Origin: Bacillota bacterium
GTDB lineage: Bacteria; Bacillota; Clostridia; Christensenellales; SZUA-584
Direction: 5' to 3'
Assembly (NCBI GenBank): GCA_023390815.1
Contig: JAEWCC010000020.1
Location: 1-64,000, forward strand
DNA length: 64,000 bases
Shown: positions 31,768 to 40,319 of the stretch, one piece after another
How positions within the stretch are numbered: the first letter of the stretch is position 1
Layout of the letters: each line of letters opens with the position of its first letter
Made by a program: the position numbers and the translations under genes
Notes under the pieces: generated by a model
Databases searched by the model: none
Told to the model about the DNA's origin: nothing
The model's input: the letters and a program-made list of their open reading frames with translations, nothing else

Positions 31768-33564
31768 ATGAGTGACAATAATAACGACTTTTTAAACAGC
31801 TATGGCAAGACCAACGCGGAAAAACCGGATCCGGAGAAGCCGGACAAACCGGCAAAGCCGGAGAAATCGGTAAAACCGGAGAAGCCGGCGAAGGAGATCG
31901 TCGTCAAAGACGCGCCGCTTCCCGCGTATAAGTATGAGCAAAAAAGCGACTTTGTTCCGCCGGAGCGCCCTTACGAGGCGCCTCCGGCATCTCCAAACCG
32001 CAAAAAGCTCATCATTGGCATTTCGGCAGGCGTCGTGGCGCTGATCGTGATCATCATCGTACTGGTGCTGCTGCTGAACAGCGGCATCGAGATGATCGAT
32101 CTGAAGGGCATGGAGTACACCAAAGCGCAGCTTTGGGCGCAGGACAAGGGTGTGCAGCTCGAGTCCACCGAAGAGTTCAGCGACGCCTATGCGGAAGGCG
32201 TGATTTTCGAGCAGGACGTGGCGACTGGAGAGCGCGTGCAGAAGGGCGATTTCATCGCGGTGACCGTGTCCAAGGGCCACGATCTGTCGGTGACGCTGCC
32301 CCTGCCCGACCTTAAGACCATGACCATGCAAGAAGTGCAGGCGTGGGCCGACGAGAACTTCATGACCAAGGTACGCATCACGACTGAGTTCAGCGACACG
32401 GTGCCCACGGGCAACGTGATCCGCTACGAGGTCAACGACGACCGGGTCACTGGCGAAGAGGTTCGGCGCGACTCGCCCGTATACGTGGTGGCGTCCAAGG
32501 GGCCGGAGGACGAAGCCGCGCTGCAGGTGACAATACCCGACTTCAAGACGAAGACGCTATCGGAATGCTACGCGTTTGCCAACGAAAACGGACTGACGCT
32601 GATCGTGGATGAGCAATACGACGACTATGTTGCCGCTGGCTCCATCATATCGCAGAGCGTCAAGGCCGAAGAGAAGGTCAGCCGCGGCAGCGAAATTACG
32701 CTCGTGGTGTCCAAGGGCAAGAAGGTCACCGTCCCCGATTTTTCGGACTATACGAAAGAAGGGGCGTCCGCCAAAGCCGCGGAACTGGGCATACCGGTGA
32801 CGGTTACGGAAAGATATTCCGGTTCATCGGTCGGCAGATTCATTTCGCAGAGCATCGAAGCAGGAACGGTCTATGAAGCGGGCGATATCCTTGAGCTCAA
32901 GTACTCGCTTGGCAACAAGGTCGTCATCGCCTCGTATGTGGGCCAGACGCTGGATGCGCTGCAGACGTGGGCGCAGGGGCTGAACGCGCAGGGCGCGAGC
33001 ATCAAGGTCAACCCGCCCACATACACGTCGAGCAGTTCTCCAGCCGGGACCGTGCTGAGCCAATCTCCCGCAAACAAGGAGATCAGTTATAAGACGACGA
33101 TTACCGTCACGGTATCCTCGGGCAAGGTGGTCTATGTACCTGACTTTGCAGATGAAGGCGCAACTTATAATCACGCGATTCTTCGTGAGGATGCGATTGC
33201 AATGTGTGATGCACTTGGACTGGTTCCAGTCTTTAAGGAAGCAACGCCAACTATAAGCGGCACCTGGCTGCCCGGCGAGGTGTGGAAGCAGGATTTGGCC
33301 GCGGGTACTGAAACCACTCAGGGCAAAACGATCACGCTCACCTACGTGAAGTCTGAGACGACTGGCGTACCCAGCAACCTCATTGGGATGAACCAGACTG
33401 ACGCCGTCAATACTTATGGCAGTCTGCTACGAATCGTATTTGTCGAAGGCGATACGTACGACCCCTTAGGTACGAATGTCGTCGTGGCCCAATCGCTGAC
33501 CGCTGGCAGTACAGTAGCAAAGGGCACAACGATTACGCTGACCCTTGGCGCACCTATACCGTAA
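31768..33564 (+). CDS. Membrane protein with seven PASTA repeats and no kinase domain
   Basis: A 598-residue protein. Residues 1-75 are cytoplasmic, with a Lys/Pro/Glu-rich region of EKPDKPAKP-like repeats. A membrane segment lies at about 81-103 and is followed by seven PASTA-like units to the end. Each unit has a D/N-x-x-x-x-T/A-x-x-A core, a G-x-V/I-x-x-Q/E turn and a final T/I-T-V/L-x-V/S-S-K-G strand. PASTA domains bind muropeptides or lipid II in Ser/Thr kinases and PBPs. The kinase catalytic domain is absent, so it would be a wall-sensing adaptor. It ends in a terminator and may be co-transcribed with the ABC-2 exporter. Confidence 0.9.
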   Translation: MSDNNNDFLNSYGKTNAEKPDPEKPDKPAKPEKSVKPEKPAKEIVVKDAPLPAYKYEQKSDFVPPERPYEAPPASPNRKKLIIGISAGVVALIVIIIVLVLLLNSGIEMIDLKGMEYTKAQLWAQDKGVQLESTEEFSDAYAEGVIFEQDVATGERVQKGDFIAVTVSKGHDLSVTLPLPDLKTMTMQEVQAWADENFMTKVRITTEFSDTVPTGNVIRYEVNDDRVTGEEVRRDSPVYVVASKGPEDEAALQVTIPDFKTKTLSECYAFANENGLTLIVDEQYDDYVAAGSIISQSVKAEEKVSRGSEITLVVSKGKKVTVPDFSDYTKEGASAKAAELGIPVTVTERYSGSSVGRFISQSIEAGTVYEAGDILELKYSLGNKVVIASYVGQTLDALQTWAQGLNAQGASIKVNPPTYTSSSSPAGTVLSQSPANKEISYKTTITVTVSSGKVVYVPDFADEGATYNHAILREDAIAMCDALGLVPVFKEATPTISGTWLPGEVWKQDLAAGTETTQGKTITLTYVKSETTGVPSNLIGMNQTDAVNTYGSLLRIVFVEGDTYDPLGTNVVVAQSLTAGSTVAKGTTITLTLGAPIP

Positions 33565-33582
33565 ATCCCAGTAAAAACATAG

Positions 33583-33614
33583 AAAGGCGTCCAGCTTCGG
33601 CGGGACGCCTTTTT
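33583..33614 (+). terminator. Intrinsic terminator of the exporter/PASTA operon
   Basis: AAAGGCGTC...GACGCCTTTTT forms a 9-bp stem and T run 20 bases after the stop codon. Confidence 0.93.
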
Positions 33615-33665
33615 GGTTTCTATGTCAATCGTGTGGTTTCTCATTTGGCAAGAAGCGAGTGACTG

Positions 33666-33830
33666 GCGGATTGCTTCGCTTGCTTGTGCCCATAATGGGT
33701 ATCATTGCGAGGAGCATAGCGTACCCAAGGGCACTTACGGCAATCGCAATGACAGCCCAGGAAGTACCTACCGTCATTGCGAGGAGCGAAGCGACGAAGC
33801 AATCCAGACCGGAATTAATGCGGTTGCCGA
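33666..33830. repeat. Dispersed palindromic repeat cluster
   Basis: GTCATTGCGAGGAGCGAAGC (33772-33791) continues as GACGAAGCAATCC. An inverted partial copy GGATTGCTTCGCTTGC occurs near 33667 and a diverged CATTGCGAGGAGCATAGCG near 33702. This core resembles a class of short repeats scattered in many bacterial genomes. No protein-coding frame in 33615-33937 is convincing. Confidence 0.6.
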
Positions 33831-33937
33831 TACTATCAGCACGATTACAGTAATCTGGTGTGGTCACTAATTAGGTCAAGCCGAGTTCTCGCTATAACAA
33901 AAAGGACGCCCAGCAAGAACGCCCCTCGTTTTATGCG

Positions 33938-34129
33938 CTATCCTCTGCGGTTGCTGGCGATCAGGTATCCCGATGCGATGAGCACCACGACCCCATAGAT
34001 GGCAAGCAGAACCTTGAAAAAGCCGTTCCCCACGAAGTTCATGCCAGGATTGAACTTGTCCACGATAAAAAACGTCAGCATCATCAGCGAAATAATAATG
34101 CAGATGTGCGGTATGATCTTCTTCAGCAT
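33938..34129 (-). CDS. Small two-span membrane protein
   Basis: A 63-residue protein with two hydrophobic segments (IIPHICIIISLMMLTFFIV and FKVLLAIYGVVVLIASGYLIA) and a short basic tail ASNRRG. It directly follows the phosphodiester glycosidase gene. The ATG at 34129 with AGGA five bases upstream is used; a GTG at 34141 overlapping the upstream stop is equally possible and would couple the two genes. Function unknown, perhaps a helper of the glycosidase. Confidence 0.7.
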   Translation of the reverse strand: MLKKIIPHICIIISLMMLTFFIVDKFNPGMNFVGNGFFKVLLAIYGVVVLIASGYLIASNRRG

Positions 34130-34137
34130 TTCCTTCC

Positions 34138-35250
34138 TCACTCTCCCGCGATGTCCGCGATGTACAGAATATCGCTCGTGCTGCGGCCCCCGTTGTAGGG
34201 TTGGTTTGCCATTGCGCCCATAAACGCCATCTCAGAGGTTTGCCCGCCGTCAAGATTATATGCGGCGGTGCATCCCATATCGGCAAACAGCTGCGACATC
34301 TCCGCCGTCGTCATACCGACCGAGTAGCCCTCCTGCCTTCCGTCAATCACGACGAAGCAGTAATGACCCGGTTCAAAGTACCCGACCGCGGTTCTCGGAT
34401 TCTTCTTGTTCACGCTGCTGTTGAATTCGGTCATCGGCTGCCCGTCCTTAAGCAGCATCGGCCCGAACGTCCATATCTGCCAGGCACCTTCTGCCTTGAC
34501 TTTATCGAGATCAAATTCCTCCGGCGAATACGTCGTCATCACGCCATCCCAGCCCAGCACGAGCACATCCGAAGTAAAAGTCTCATCGCGCTGCATTTCG
34601 CCGTTGCGCACAACGGGGCCATGGTTATCCACGCAGTTGTCCCCGTTGATCGCGACAATCGCGCCGTTCTGCTGAGCGACTACGTCGGTCGGATCCGAAT
34701 ATCCGAACGTTCCCTGCCCGAAAGCCGTTCGGAAGCATTCGAGGTTCCTGATGTAGATATCGGCAACGTAGTAGGTGACATCGTTCTGTGTCTTTTTCTC
34801 GATTGTCACATTGACGTTTGCGCTCTTATATCCGTTCTCGGTCTGCTCGACATCGCCGGTGGTGAACTTGTCCGAAAAACGCGCGCCAAAATCGCTGTTG
34901 TCGGCCACCGCCGAAGTCTGCGGCGTGGCGGTCTCGCTCTGCGTTTCGCCCGGGCTGGACTGCTCGGAGGGCGAAGCCTGCGATGTTTCCGTTCTTGGGG
35001 GCGTAGGCAGGGTTACGGTGTTGCCGCTCATATCCTTCGGCAGTATAAAATAGAACAGAGAGAAAAGAAAAAGCGCCAGCGCTGCGATCACAACGTCGAT
35101 CGCGATTATATACGCGATTGGCAGACCGCGTTTTTTGGCGGGTTTCCGCGGGCCTCTGCCGCCCGCTGCGGGCTGCGTCGGCCTTCCGGCGGGACGCTTT
35201 TCGTCCTCGCCCAAATAAGTGTTTCGATGATAATTCGTGTAACGGTTCAT
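34138..35250 (-). CDS. Phosphodiester glycosidase (NAGPA-like) family membrane protein
   Basis: A 370-residue protein that begins MNRYTNYHRNTYLGEDE. A basic, Gly/Pro-rich N-terminus precedes one membrane segment (about 43-70). A Ser/Thr/Glu-rich linker then leads to an extracellular catalytic domain (about 180-368) with GAIVAINGDNC, TAVGYFEPGHYCFVVIDGRQ and the family hallmark NLDGGQTSEMAF. Family members cleave GlcNAc-phosphodiester bonds. The ATG at 35250 has GGAGCAGAT; the longer in-frame extension lacks support. It is coupled to a small membrane protein downstream. Confidence 0.87.
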   Translation of the reverse strand: MNRYTNYHRNTYLGEDEKRPAGRPTQPAAGGRGPRKPAKKRGLPIAYIIAIDVVIAALALFLFSLFYFILPKDMSGNTVTLPTPPRTETSQASPSEQSSPGETQSETATPQTSAVADNSDFGARFSDKFTTGDVEQTENGYKSANVNVTIEKKTQNDVTYYVADIYIRNLECFRTAFGQGTFGYSDPTDVVAQQNGAIVAINGDNCVDNHGPVVRNGEMQRDETFTSDVLVLGWDGVMTTYSPEEFDLDKVKAEGAWQIWTFGPMLLKDGQPMTEFNSSVNKKNPRTAVGYFEPGHYCFVVIDGRQEGYSVGMTTAEMSQLFADMGCTAAYNLDGGQTSEMAFMGAMANQPYNGGRSTSDILYIADIAGE

Positions 35251-35384
35251 ATCTGCTCCGTTTCCGTCTAATAGAGTATTAACGGCATTATACCCTTTTC
35301 TGTGTCGCTTGTAAACTTTTGTTGCCGGCATATCCCGCGGAGATTCGACGCGGCAGCGGGTCTGAACCAATGGCGCTGCATGTT

Positions 35385-35393
35385 CATACTATA
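35385..35393 (+). promoter_or_regulatory. Possible sporulation-sigma -10 element
   Basis: CATACTATA matches both the CATANNNTA pattern of sigma-K and the CATACTA core of sigma-G, 39 bases before the small ORF at 35432. No convincing -35 was found. Confidence 0.35.
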
Positions 35394-35431
35394 CAACAGA
35401 ATGGCAGGATTGCCTGTGAAAGGAGACTCTT

Positions 35432-35734
35432 ATGCCCAATGGCACTTATCCGCCCGGAAGCGGATGCCTTGGCGGCAGGCCTCGCGGCGGCGAAACCCCG
35501 GGGCATTTTCCGCGGTTTCTCTCTCCTCCGTACCTTTCCGGATTTCCGCGCAGCCGCTGCGAAGGGTACGGCTTGAATGACAGGGGCCGCAACCCATCCC
35601 GCGGGTACGGCTGCCGAAATGAAAGGGATCTGCGGGTTTCCGCTCTGAGTCCGCAGGGCGGCTGGTATGGGATACCGGGCGTATGGGACATGATGCCGGG
35701 CCCGGATGCCAGCGACCGCACAGAGAACATATGA
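35432..35734 (+). CDS. Small Gly/Pro/Arg-rich protein, possible spore coat or core component
   Basis: A 100-residue protein starting MPNGTYPPGSGCLGG. It is rich in Gly, Pro, Arg and Ser and has no membrane segment or recognisable domain. A strong ribosome-binding site (GAAAGGAGACTCTT) precedes the ATG, and a sporulation-type -10 lies upstream. Longer antisense frames exist over the same bases but have no ribosome-binding site. Composition and context suggest a structural spore protein, but this is inference. Confidence 0.5.
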   Translation: MPNGTYPPGSGCLGGRPRGGETPGHFPRFLSPPYLSGFPRSRCEGYGLNDRGRNPSRGYGCRNERDLRVSALSPQGGWYGIPGVWDMMPGPDASDRTENI

Positions 35735-35760
35735 ACCGGGTTTTCACGCGAAGCATGTAT

Positions 35761-35798
35761 AAAAATACCGGCGAGCAGGGCAACCTTCTCTGCCGGTA
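35761..35798 (-). terminator. Intrinsic terminator of the YlbF-family gene
   Basis: On the minus strand TACCGGCAGAGAAGG pairs imperfectly with CCTGCTCGCCGGTA and is followed by TTTTT. It lies about 50 bases past the stop. Confidence 0.7.
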
Positions 35799-35847
35799 TA
35801 GCGGCATGCCTTACAGGATGGCGTTTTGAAGCGGCTCCTGTATCGTT

Positions 35848-36192
35848 TCAGTAAGGACGCTGCTGGCTGCCCATATCCAGATGGCGGTTTAAGTAAGTAA
35901 TGCTTTCCGATATCATCTTCTGATACTGGTTTACCGCCGCAACAAACCCCTTAATTTCCTCCCGTTCAAGCAGCGGGCTGTAATCCGCGTTGAGTTTCTT
36001 GATGCGCCCCGCGCGCTCCGCCTCGGACATGTTATAGCTGTTGAGCCGCGCATACTCGTGTTCAAACGCGCTCATCTGCCGCGCGATCTGCATATTCTCC
36101 ATCACCTTTTTCCGTACGCGCATCATCTCTGCGTATTCCGAAGACTGCGTGAGCGCGCGTACGAGCTCCTGAAGTTCCTTGGTTGGCATCAT
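35848..36192 (-). CDS. YlbF/YmcA-family regulator
   Basis: A 114-residue, almost entirely helical protein (MMPTKELQELVRALTQSSEY ...). YlbF and YmcA form a complex that stimulates RNase Y and affects sporulation, competence and biofilm in Bacillus. Conserved features are E-x-A-x-x-Q/M and the central SAFEHEYARLNSYN region. The ATG at 36192 has GAGGAGG at good spacing; a longer upstream frame is rejected. Monocistronic, flanked by terminators. Confidence 0.82.
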   Translation of the reverse strand: MMPTKELQELVRALTQSSEYAEMMRVRKKVMENMQIARQMSAFEHEYARLNSYNMSEAERAGRIKKLNADYSPLLEREEIKGFVAAVNQYQKMISESITYLNRHLDMGSQQRPY

Positions 36193-36282
36193 AAAACGCC
36201 ACCTCCTCTTTGCGTGTGATGCTACATTATATTGCGGTACGCTTATCCATGTGCGGGGCTGCCCAGATGCCAACGCGCATAT

Positions 36283-36327
36283 AAAAAAGCACGGACATGA
36301 TGCCTTCCCGTAGCAACATGTCCGTGC
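36283..36327 (-). terminator. Intrinsic terminator of the HD-GYP/histidine kinase operon
   Basis: GCACGGACATG (36289-36299) and CATGTCCGTGC (36317-36327) are perfect 11-base arms. On the minus strand a run of six T follows. Confidence 0.93.
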
Positions 36328-36343
36328 GCGGTGTCTTTATTCT

Positions 36344-37372
36344 TCATTCGACCAACTGATATCCTTTTTCAAAAAGCTTTACGCAAACATCCACGACGTT
36401 CGGGTGATAGAGGAAACCGCGTCCCTGCCTGATCTCGTTGAGCGCCGCTTCCTGCCCCAGGCCCGGTCGGTACGGACGGTGCGATATCATCGCTTCGACG
36501 ACGTCCGCGACGGAGATGATGCACGTTTCAAACCGGATATCCGCTTCCTTGAGGCCATGCGGATATCCGCTGCCGTCCAGCCGTTCATGGTGCTGGTAGA
36601 CGATTTCCGCAACCGGCCAAGGCATCTCGTAACCTTTGAGCAGCTCGTAGCCTTTTTGCGGATGCTCCTTGATGATCTCATATTCGGGTACGGAAAGCCG
36701 CCCCGGCTTGTTGAGAATGTCCGTCGGTACGGTGATCTTGCCCACATCGTGGATGCACCCCACCATATAAAGTCCTTCCAGCGTATCCTCCGGCATGCCG
36801 ATCTCCCGTCCGATGGAACGCGCCAGATCCCCTACGCGGCGCTGGTGACCGGCGGTATACGGATCGCGCAGTTCGATCATCGCCGCGGCCGCAAACACGG
36901 TATTGATCATCGCCTGCCGCAGCTTCTGGGTACGTTCCTCTACGATGCGCTCCAGATTCTCGTTCTGCTCGCGTATCTCCAGTTCCAGGGTCCTCTTCTC
37001 GTCAAGCAAAAGCTTGTAATTGACCGCATGGCGCACCGCCTTGAGCAAATCGTCCTTACAGATCGGCTTAGAAAGATAGTCCCGGGCGTGGTAGCGCACC
37101 GCCTCCACCGCGGTTTCCACCGTCGGTTCGCCCGTAATCATAATCACCTGGATATCCGGATAGATGTCGTGGATCAGTTTAAGCAGAGACGTGCCGGATT
37201 GCCGCGGCATTACGATATCCGAAAGAATCGCGTCCACCGGGTGCACCTTCAGCAGCTCAATGGCGGTTTCGGCGTTTTCAGCGGTAAACACGTCGTACCC
37301 TTCCCGCTTCAAAAACTCGGCAAGCGTGATGCGTATGCTTTTTTCGTCGTCTACGATGAGTACACCAGGCAT
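36344..37372 (-). CDS. Response regulator with HD-GYP domain
   Basis: A 342-residue two-domain protein. The receiver domain (1-120) has Asp52 in AILSDIVMP as the phosphoacceptor and Lys102 in the SKP motif. A short coiled linker leads to an HD-GYP phosphodiesterase domain with HDVGKI (HD 208-209), HHERLDGSGYP (261-271) and VADVVEAM. HD-GYP enzymes hydrolyse cyclic di-GMP. It starts 1 base past the histidine-kinase stop with GGAGGTATGAT, so the pair is one coupled two-component system. Confidence 0.95.
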   Translation of the reverse strand: MPGVLIVDDEKSIRITLAEFLKREGYDVFTAENAETAIELLKVHPVDAILSDIVMPRQSGTSLLKLIHDIYPDIQVIMITGEPTVETAVEAVRYHARDYLSKPICKDDLLKAVRHAVNYKLLLDEKRTLELEIREQNENLERIVEERTQKLRQAMINTVFAAAAMIELRDPYTAGHQRRVGDLARSIGREIGMPEDTLEGLYMVGCIHDVGKITVPTDILNKPGRLSVPEYEIIKEHPQKGYELLKGYEMPWPVAEIVYQHHERLDGSGYPHGLKEADIRFETCIISVADVVEAMISHRPYRPGLGQEAALNEIRQGRGFLYHPNVVDVCVKLFEKGYQLVE

Positions 37373-37373
37373 A

Positions 37374-40145
37374 TCATACCTCCGTCAAATTCCAGCCGTT
37401 ATCTACCGGCAGTTCGAGTATGGCGCGCGTATATTGACCGGTTTCAGAATCAAAATACAGCTCTCCATGGTGATCCTTGACGATGCCGTGGCTGATGGAC
37501 AGTCCGAGGCCGGTTCCCTCGTCGCGCGGCTTGGTCGTAAAAAAAGGATCGAATATCTTATCACGGATTCCCTTGGGGATACCGGTACCGTAATCCTCCA
37601 CCGTCAGGCGTATCCAGCGCCGTCCCGCGCGTTCAAACAGCCTGCAGTCAACCCTGATGGCCTTGTCCGCGTTAAAACCTTTGTATCGGGCGTTGAGGGC
37701 GTCCCGCGCGTTCGTGAGCAAGTTCATCAGCACCTGCTGTATTTGCTGGCTGCGGCACTTAATGCTGGGAAGACCGTCCGGTATATTGACCTCAAGCCCA
37801 ATCTGATCGTGGCGAAACAGTGTGCGGATCAGCGAAAGGGTCTCGTCGACAATATCCTCGATGCGCGCAGGGCTGTGGCTCTGCTTTTCCTGCCGCGAAA
37901 ACCGGAGAAGGTTTCGCACGATCGCACCGATTCTTTGCCCCTCTCGGATGATCTCGCGGCTGTATTCGTATACCGCTTCCGTCTCCCCCTCCGAAATCAG
38001 CTGTGCGTAATTGATGATGCCGTTTAAAGGATTGTTGATCTCGTGCGCCACACCTCCGGCCAGCAGCCCAATCGACTCCAGCCGCTGTTTCTGCCTCAGC
38101 TGGGCTTCCATCTGCGTTTTCTCGTTTTCCAGGATGCGCCGGGCTGTGATATCCCGCATAAACACCAAAGCGCCGTCTTGTCCCTCGTGCCGTATGGGTA
38201 CGGCGGAGACTTCCACTTCCACCCGTCCGCCATCCATTCGTAGTATCGCTTCCTCAGTCAGCGGCACCGGCTGGCGGGTTTCGTTGAGCGTCCGGATACG
38301 CTCAATAACCTTTGCCCGGCAATCCTCCGTGAAAAACTGCGGCACGCTGCTCCCGAGCAGCTGGTCCGCAGATTCGGCGCCCAGTAATTCGATCGTTTTT
38401 TGGTTCACGTAACCAAAACAGCCGCCCGTTTGCACGAAAACACCGTCCGGCGCGCTCTCCACGAATTGCCGGAAGCGCGACTCGCTTTCACGCAACTGGG
38501 CTTCCGCGGTTTTTCTGTCGGTGATGTCGTGAATGATGCAGTTGACACATGGACGGCCATCGATTTCTACCGGTCCGGTAAACGCCTCCACCTGGCGCCA
38601 GCTTCCGTCTGCCATCCGGTGTGACGCTTCGAACCGTGTCTTTTTTACCTGATAAGCCATGCGCAGGTTATTTACCGCTGTTTCAAGCGGCTGTCCGTTA
38701 AGCTCGGATACGGATTTGCCGATTAATTCTTCGCGGGTATACCCGTAAAACTCAGCCGCAGACGGATTCAAATCAATGATTTTTGCATCTTCTGCGCTGA
38801 GGACCAACCGCACAGCCGGATGTTCGTTGAACAGCGCTTTATAGGCATTCTCACTTTCGGAGATTCTGCGCTGCGCCTGGATCATATCCGATATATCCTG
38901 TACCACGCCCACCACGCGCAGGGGGCTCCTGTCCGCATCGTATTCGGCCTCGGCGACGGAATGCAATACCCGCACCTCATCGTCGCTTTGCCTGTGTATT
39001 TGGAATACCACGTCATAATTGATATCCCCTCGGATCAATCCGGTAAGAGCCCGGTCCATCTTGGGTCGGTCTTCCTCGATCACCATCCGCTGTGCGACAT
39101 TAAGCGGGATTATTCCATTCTCGTATGACAGGCCGTATATACGAAATGCCTCTTGCGAAGCCCACATCTGTCTCTTCGCCAGATCGATCTCCCAATTGCC
39201 CACATGCGCGAGCGCCTGCGCGCGCTTAAGGCGCTCTTCGCTCGTCTTTAGCGCGATCTCCGCCAGCTTTTTATCCGTGATGTCAAAATTGATCCCCACC
39301 ATGCGTATGGCACGGCCGAGTCCGTCGCAGATGATATTGCCGCAGCTCCGGATATACCGGGTGCCACCATCCGGCAAAACGATCCGGTATTCAGTCTCAA
39401 GGGCTTGATGGCTCTCAATAGCCGCAAGAACCTCACCTTCGCACCGTGCCGCATCATCCGCATGCACGCGTGATATCCAATCGGCGTGCGTCACCATTCT
39501 TGGTCCGGGTTCCAGGCCATAAAGGCCCGACAGCTCTGTATCCCAATTCAGCGTATCATGCTGTATGTCCCAGTCCCAGACGCCGACGGCGCCTGCGTTT
39601 GCCGCCAGCACAAAACGTTCATTTGCAGCTTTAAGGTCATTGATGCTTTCTTTCGCTTTTTTAAGATTATCTCTGTCAACCAGTGCCGCCAAATCATCCT
39701 GCAGGAAACCAGCAAACAATCCCAGCAGCTGCTGTTCCGCGTCTGAGTAACCCCTCTCCCTCGAATCGAGCACGCAAACCGTGCCAAAAGCGCTCCCATC
39801 GGGCCAGAGCAGCGGTAATCCAAGAAACGCAATCATATCAGGCTTTGCATCTTTGCAATGGCGCCGCTGATCGCCGTCCATGGCATTGGAAACGGTCAGC
39901 ATGCGGCGCTCAGCCATCACGGTCTGGCAATAGGAACTAAAAGGTTCCCGCTCTTCCGTTATGCGAAGGCGCTCCTCGCCGCCGCTGGCCGCAAATAACC
40001 CAATTTCATCCGCGTGAGCGCACATCACAATCGCAGCGGAAACATGCATGATCTCTCTAATCATGTCGAGGAACTTTTGCCACTTGCTTTGTAGTACGGA
40101 CTCCATCTCGGCGTCACCGATGACCTGATGTTGCGGGTCCCGCAT
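37374..40145 (-). CDS. Multi-PAS sensor histidine kinase
   Basis: A 923-residue cytoplasmic kinase without membrane segments. The order is a GAF domain (about 15-155), four PAS domains (about 180-290, 307-421, 434-545, 555-672), HisKA with catalytic His701 in GGVAHEINNPLNGIINY, and a HATPase_c domain (about 790-905). GHNPL-type motifs are normal for this kinase class. The ATG at 40145 has AGGGGTAAGC; a GTG at 40178 is a possible longer start. It directly precedes and overlaps regulation with the HD-GYP regulator. The signal is unknown but a cytosolic redox or metabolite cue is likely. Confidence 0.93.
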   Translation of the reverse strand: MRDPQHQVIGDAEMESVLQSKWQKFLDMIREIMHVSAAIVMCAHADEIGLFAASGGEERLRITEEREPFSSYCQTVMAERRMLTVSNAMDGDQRRHCKDAKPDMIAFLGLPLLWPDGSAFGTVCVLDSRERGYSDAEQQLLGLFAGFLQDDLAALVDRDNLKKAKESINDLKAANERFVLAANAGAVGVWDWDIQHDTLNWDTELSGLYGLEPGPRMVTHADWISRVHADDAARCEGEVLAAIESHQALETEYRIVLPDGGTRYIRSCGNIICDGLGRAIRMVGINFDITDKKLAEIALKTSEERLKRAQALAHVGNWEIDLAKRQMWASQEAFRIYGLSYENGIIPLNVAQRMVIEEDRPKMDRALTGLIRGDINYDVVFQIHRQSDDEVRVLHSVAEAEYDADRSPLRVVGVVQDISDMIQAQRRISESENAYKALFNEHPAVRLVLSAEDAKIIDLNPSAAEFYGYTREELIGKSVSELNGQPLETAVNNLRMAYQVKKTRFEASHRMADGSWRQVEAFTGPVEIDGRPCVNCIIHDITDRKTAEAQLRESESRFRQFVESAPDGVFVQTGGCFGYVNQKTIELLGAESADQLLGSSVPQFFTEDCRAKVIERIRTLNETRQPVPLTEEAILRMDGGRVEVEVSAVPIRHEGQDGALVFMRDITARRILENEKTQMEAQLRQKQRLESIGLLAGGVAHEINNPLNGIINYAQLISEGETEAVYEYSREIIREGQRIGAIVRNLLRFSRQEKQSHSPARIEDIVDETLSLIRTLFRHDQIGLEVNIPDGLPSIKCRSQQIQQVLMNLLTNARDALNARYKGFNADKAIRVDCRLFERAGRRWIRLTVEDYGTGIPKGIRDKIFDPFFTTKPRDEGTGLGLSISHGIVKDHHGELYFDSETGQYTRAILELPVDNGWNLTEV

Positions 40146-40244
40146 ACAGCTTACCCCTGACTTATTTTTGCTGAGCACAGTGTTATGCTTGCATTATTCA
40201 ACAAAAAAGTATAATAACCTTCATTTTTATCTAAAAATCGTATA

Positions 40245-40280
40245 ATAAAACGGCACGCCGTTTTTAATAGGCATGCCGTC
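40245..40280 (-). terminator. Intrinsic terminator of the def gene
   Basis: ACGGCATGCC and GGCGTGCCGT on the minus strand form a stem (one G-U pair) followed by TTTT. It lies 40 bases past the def stop. Confidence 0.85.
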
Positions 40281-40319
40281 CAACAAGCGTTTATTCATTT
40301 TTTCCTGTTCCCTTGCGGC

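Noticed and set aside
35430..35807. A 125-codon minus-strand frame over the small Gly-rich gene
   Set aside because: It has no ribosome-binding site and no promoter, while the plus-strand frame has both.
36404..37480. A 358-codon plus-strand frame opposite the HD-GYP regulator
   Set aside because: The minus-strand protein has full receiver and HD-GYP motifs; this one is a shadow.
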